Positions 62,135-64,000 of a stretch of DNA of 64,000 nt are shown here, piece after piece (position 1 is the first letter of the stretch; each line of letters begins with the position of its first letter). The stretch lies in NCBI GenBank assembly GCA_004322135.1, contig SCSG01000036.1, forward strand, positions 16,924 through 80,923, in the 5' to 3' direction. A program made the position numbers and the translations under genes. The notes beneath the pieces are model-generated. The model had not been told where the DNA came from, made no database searches, and saw nothing but the letters and a program-made list of their open reading frames with translations. Source of the DNA: Burkholderiaceae bacterium. Its GTDB lineage: Bacteria > Pseudomonadota > Gammaproteobacteria > Burkholderiales > Burkholderiaceae_B.

Positions 62135-63502
62135 ATGCACCGCTGGAATCCAGGCCGCACGTATCTGTCTTACAAACGATTCCGGAAAACGGGACAATTC
62201 AATGCCAGCCCGCCGCTTTTGCTGGCCATCGGGTTCCTGACGCTCATAGCACTGGGCACGGTGCTTCTGTCCCTGCCGATTTCCACCCGCGAACCCGTCA
62301 GCCTTTTCCAGGCACTGTTCACCGCCGTATCGGCAGTCACCGTCACCGGGCTCACTTTAGTAAACGTGAGCACCACGTTTACGCATTTTGGGCAGGTCAT
62401 CATTGCCTTGCTGGTGCAAATCGGCGGGCTGGGGTTCGTCACCTTCGCCGTCATTGCCGTACGCACGATGGGCAAAAAGATCAGCCTGCAACAGCAGGCA
62501 CTTGCCCTGGAGGCATTCAACCAGACCAGCTTGGCGAAAGTTCAACGAACAGCCTTCGCCATTTTCAAGATCACTGCAGTAATCGAAGTAGTGGGAGCCA
62601 TTATTCTGACACTACGCTGGTGGCCGGGATCCAACTTCATCGACGCGCTGTCCCGTGCACTGTTTCACACCGTCATGGCATTCAACAATTCCGGCTTTGC
62701 CCTGCAAACGACACAGCTTTCACTGTACGTTTCCGACCCGGTCACCATCCTGACGACCACTTTGCTCATTATTCTGGGTGGCATCGGCTTTTCCGTCCTC
62801 AGCGATGTCAGTGGCATGCGCCGCTGGTCGAAACTGGCCCCGTACACCCGCCTTGCCATTCTTGTGACGCTGGCCTTGAACCTGGCTGGCTTTGTGCTGC
62901 TGTGGATGCTTGAATACAACAACTATGCCACGCTAGGTACCCTGTCCCTGCACGGCCAGGCACTGGCGGCATGGCTGCAAAGTGTATCTTCACGCACTGC
63001 GGGCTTCAGCAGCATAAACATTGGCCAACTTAGTGACAGCAGCAAGCTCGTCATAATAATACTGATGTTTATAGGCGGCGGCTCGCTGAGCACGGCCAGC
63101 GGCATCAAGATCGGCACATTCGCCGTACTGGTGGCTGCAGCGCGCTCCTACATTTTTCAGCGCTCGGAAGTCGTTTTAATGCGGCGCTCGGTATCGCCAG
63201 ATACCGTGCAAAAGGCACTGGCGCTGCTGCTGGTCACAATTGGGCTGGCCCTCATATCGGTCCTGCTCATTACAGTTTTCGACCACGCTCCCTTTATCGA
63301 CATTGTCTTCGAGGTCGTCACGGCACTGAGTACCACTGGCATGTCCAACGGGCTCACGGCACACCTTTCCGTACCAAGCCAGAGCCTCATCATCATCCTG
63401 ATGTTCGCTGGCCGCCTGGGTCCGCTGACGCTGATATATAGCCTGGCCACCCAAAGCCGCAGCCGCATCCGGTACGCCGAAACCGAAATTCAGGTGGGCT
63501 AG
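62135..63502 (+). CDS. ktrB: Potassium channel-transporter subunit KtrB (TrkH family)
   Basis: The 455-residue SKT-family protein has eight membrane segments in four M-P-M repeats. The four selectivity-filter loops keep the Gly: VTVTGL near residue 70, FNNSGF near 188, SRTAGF near 287, and STTGMS near 402. These set the K+ filter. Na+ or H+ coupling is inferred from family. The ATG starts five bases after ktrA. It is transcribed toward the structured RNA and tRNA; 60 bases separate its stop from their promoter. Confidence 0.93.
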   Translation: MHRWNPGRTYLSYKRFRKTGQFNASPPLLLAIGFLTLIALGTVLLSLPISTREPVSLFQALFTAVSAVTVTGLTLVNVSTTFTHFGQVIIALLVQIGGLGFVTFAVIAVRTMGKKISLQQQALALEAFNQTSLAKVQRTAFAIFKITAVIEVVGAIILTLRWWPGSNFIDALSRALFHTVMAFNNSGFALQTTQLSLYVSDPVTILTTTLLIILGGIGFSVLSDVSGMRRWSKLAPYTRLAILVTLALNLAGFVLLWMLEYNNYATLGTLSLHGQALAAWLQSVSSRTAGFSSINIGQLSDSSKLVIIILMFIGGGSLSTASGIKIGTFAVLVAAARSYIFQRSEVVLMRRSVSPDTVQKALALLLVTIGLALISVLLITVFDHAPFIDIVFEVVTALSTTGMSNGLTAHLSVPSQSLIIILMFAGRLGPLTLIYSLATQSRSRIRYAETEIQVG

Positions 63503-63544
63503 GCGCAAGTATTCGCCCGGCCGACGGCCCGCATCCCATTGATA

Positions 63545-63566
63545 ATCTATGCTAGAATTTCGTTCT
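63545..63566 (+). promoter_or_regulatory. Extended -10 promoter of the structured RNA / tRNA-Pro unit
   Basis: TGCTAGAAT (63550-63558) is a good extended -10 (TG-N-TANAAT). A start about seven bases on would fall near 63565, right where the structured RNA stem begins. I see no good -35. Confidence 0.5.
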
Positions 63567-63645
63567 TTACTGGATCGAGCCTATGCTTTGGCACAAGGCA
63601 TAAAGCGGCCTTGAAGGCAGCTACCCCTACACCTTGATCCAGTAA
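63567..63645 (+). ncRNA. Structured RNA of unknown family, between ktrB and tRNA-Pro
   Basis: Its ends TTACTGGATC and GATCCAGTAA pair as a perfect 10-bp stem, extended by three inner pairs (one G-U) to 13. The stem encloses two hairpins. The first (63582-63602) is TATGCTTTG with CAAGGCATA, nine pairs with one G-U and a three-base loop. The second (63608-63618) is GCCT with AGGC and a TGA loop. That gives a closed three-way-junction fold that begins near the predicted transcription start. A further small hairpin (CCAGG/CCTGG, about 63648-63663) precedes the tRNA. It may be a 5' leader of tRNA-Pro or an independent small RNA. I cannot match it to a named family. Confidence 0.5.
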
Positions 63646-63667
63646 TGCCAGGTCCATTCCTGGGTTC

Positions 63668-63745
<78 letters not shown>

Positions 63746-63752
63746 ACACAAT

Positions 63753-63797
63753 CAAGGGCTTACATGATTTATCAATGTAAGCCCTTGTTCATTTTTT
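63753..63797 (+). terminator. Intrinsic terminator after tRNA-Pro
   Basis: CAAGGGCTTACAT and ATGTAAGCCCTTG form a perfect 13-bp stem with a 9-base loop, followed by a T-rich stretch with TTTTTT. It lies eight bases beyond the tRNA CCA. Confidence 0.93.
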
Positions 63798-63826
63798 AGC
63801 CGGTTGATGTCGGGCTCTATCCCATT

Positions 63827-63940
63827 GGCTCTTCCCCATTATCGGGGGATCTGGTCATTCATTACACTCGGTTAATTACACCAGGCTCTTCCCCATTATC
63901 GGGGGATCTGGTCATTCATTACACTCGGTTAATTACACCA
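63827..63940. repeat. Two tandem 57-base copies of an ISL3-like IS end
   Basis: Copies at 63827-63883 and 63884-63940 are identical. Each begins GGCTCTTCCCC, the typical start of an ISL3-family terminal inverted repeat, contains the hairpin CCCC-ATTAT-CGGGG, and ends with the reverse complement of the last codons of the transposase. Thus the outer IS end has been duplicated. The 57-base period suggests a slipped or recombinational duplication. Confidence 0.7.
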
Positions 63941-64000
63941 TTCCAACCGCACTGAGCCAAGACTCTCATGCGGTAATTCTCAAAATTCCTGAATCCGTAC
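63919..64000 (-). CDS. C-terminal end of an ISL3-like transposase (runs off the window)
   Basis: A minus-strand frame open to the right edge encodes YGFRNFENYRMRVLAQCG then WNGVINRV and a TAA stop at 63919-63921. A GFRNFENYRxRV tail is typical of DDE transposases of the ISL3 type, and the ISL3-like inverted repeat follows immediately outside. Only 26 residues are visible, so family is probable, not proven. Whether the element is complete cannot be seen here. Confidence 0.65.
   Translation of the reverse strand, partial: YGFRNFENYRMRVLAQCGWNGVINRV

Overview
The window looks like a chromosomal segment of a betaproteobacterium of the family Alcaligenaceae (the Bordetella, Achromobacter and Pusillimonas neighbourhood). 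This is inferred from the GC-rich coding style, the glnA-ntrB-ntrC order, rph-rdgB-hemW opposite yicC, recG next to oxyR, and the imuA-imuB-dnaE2 cassette. The species is not identified. Coding density is high. I see no CRISPR array, rRNA or prophage. One tRNA and one insertion-sequence end lie at the right edge.

Layout. 1-7.3 kb: envelope and stress genes (a phospholipase D lipoprotein cut by the left edge, two small lipoproteins, a GltB-like protein with pyruvate oxidase PoxB, a universal stress protein, a DUF2165 membrane protein). 7.3-11.6 kb: an ABC exporter operon (ATPase, FtsX-type permease, secreted lipocalin/CrtC-like protein) resembling att-type clusters. 11.8-18.4 kb: GST, a small lipoprotein with a G8 tract, a pirin, MgtA with a long leader, and ArsB. 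18.5-24.7 kb: an intradiol dioxygenase, a Liv-type binding protein, an FMN reductase, the NfeD-slipin pair and a DUF488 protein. 24.7-29 kb: fumarase C, an Epd-like dehydrogenase, an SDR and a beta-class GST.

29-36.5 kb is one long leftward array: livK, proC, a YhhQ-type queuosine-precursor transporter, then livHMGF, preceded by oxyR. 36.6-40 kb: recG, ridA and ferredoxin-NADP reductase. 40.5-44.7 kb: the nitrogen module glnA-ntrB-ntrC, with a sigma-54 promoter and two NtrC-like enhancer sites that I could read upstream of glnA. 44.7-48.5 kb: hemW, rdgB and rph facing yicC. 48.5-53.3 kb: a lipoprotein, a secreted MTA/SAH-nucleosidase-like protein, a lysine-rich PBP7-type peptidase, an NRDE protein and an esterase-fold protein whose nucleophile Ser is replaced by Asp. 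53.4-59.1 kb: the SOS mutasome imuA-imuB-dnaE2 behind a perfect LexA box. 59.2-63.5 kb: a YqeY-like protein, a hotdog thioesterase, an Old Yellow Enzyme with a substituted active-site His, and a KtrA/KtrB potassium system. 63.5-64 kb: an unidentified structured RNA, tRNA-Pro(GGG), a strong terminator, and the tandemly duplicated end of an ISL3-like insertion sequence.

The most interesting signals are the structured RNA in front of tRNA-Pro, the Ser-to-Asp esterase, the His-to-Asp OYE, the duplicated IS end, and the leader (with a possible leader peptide) of mgtA. No wholly new multigene system is evident; most genes fall in known families.
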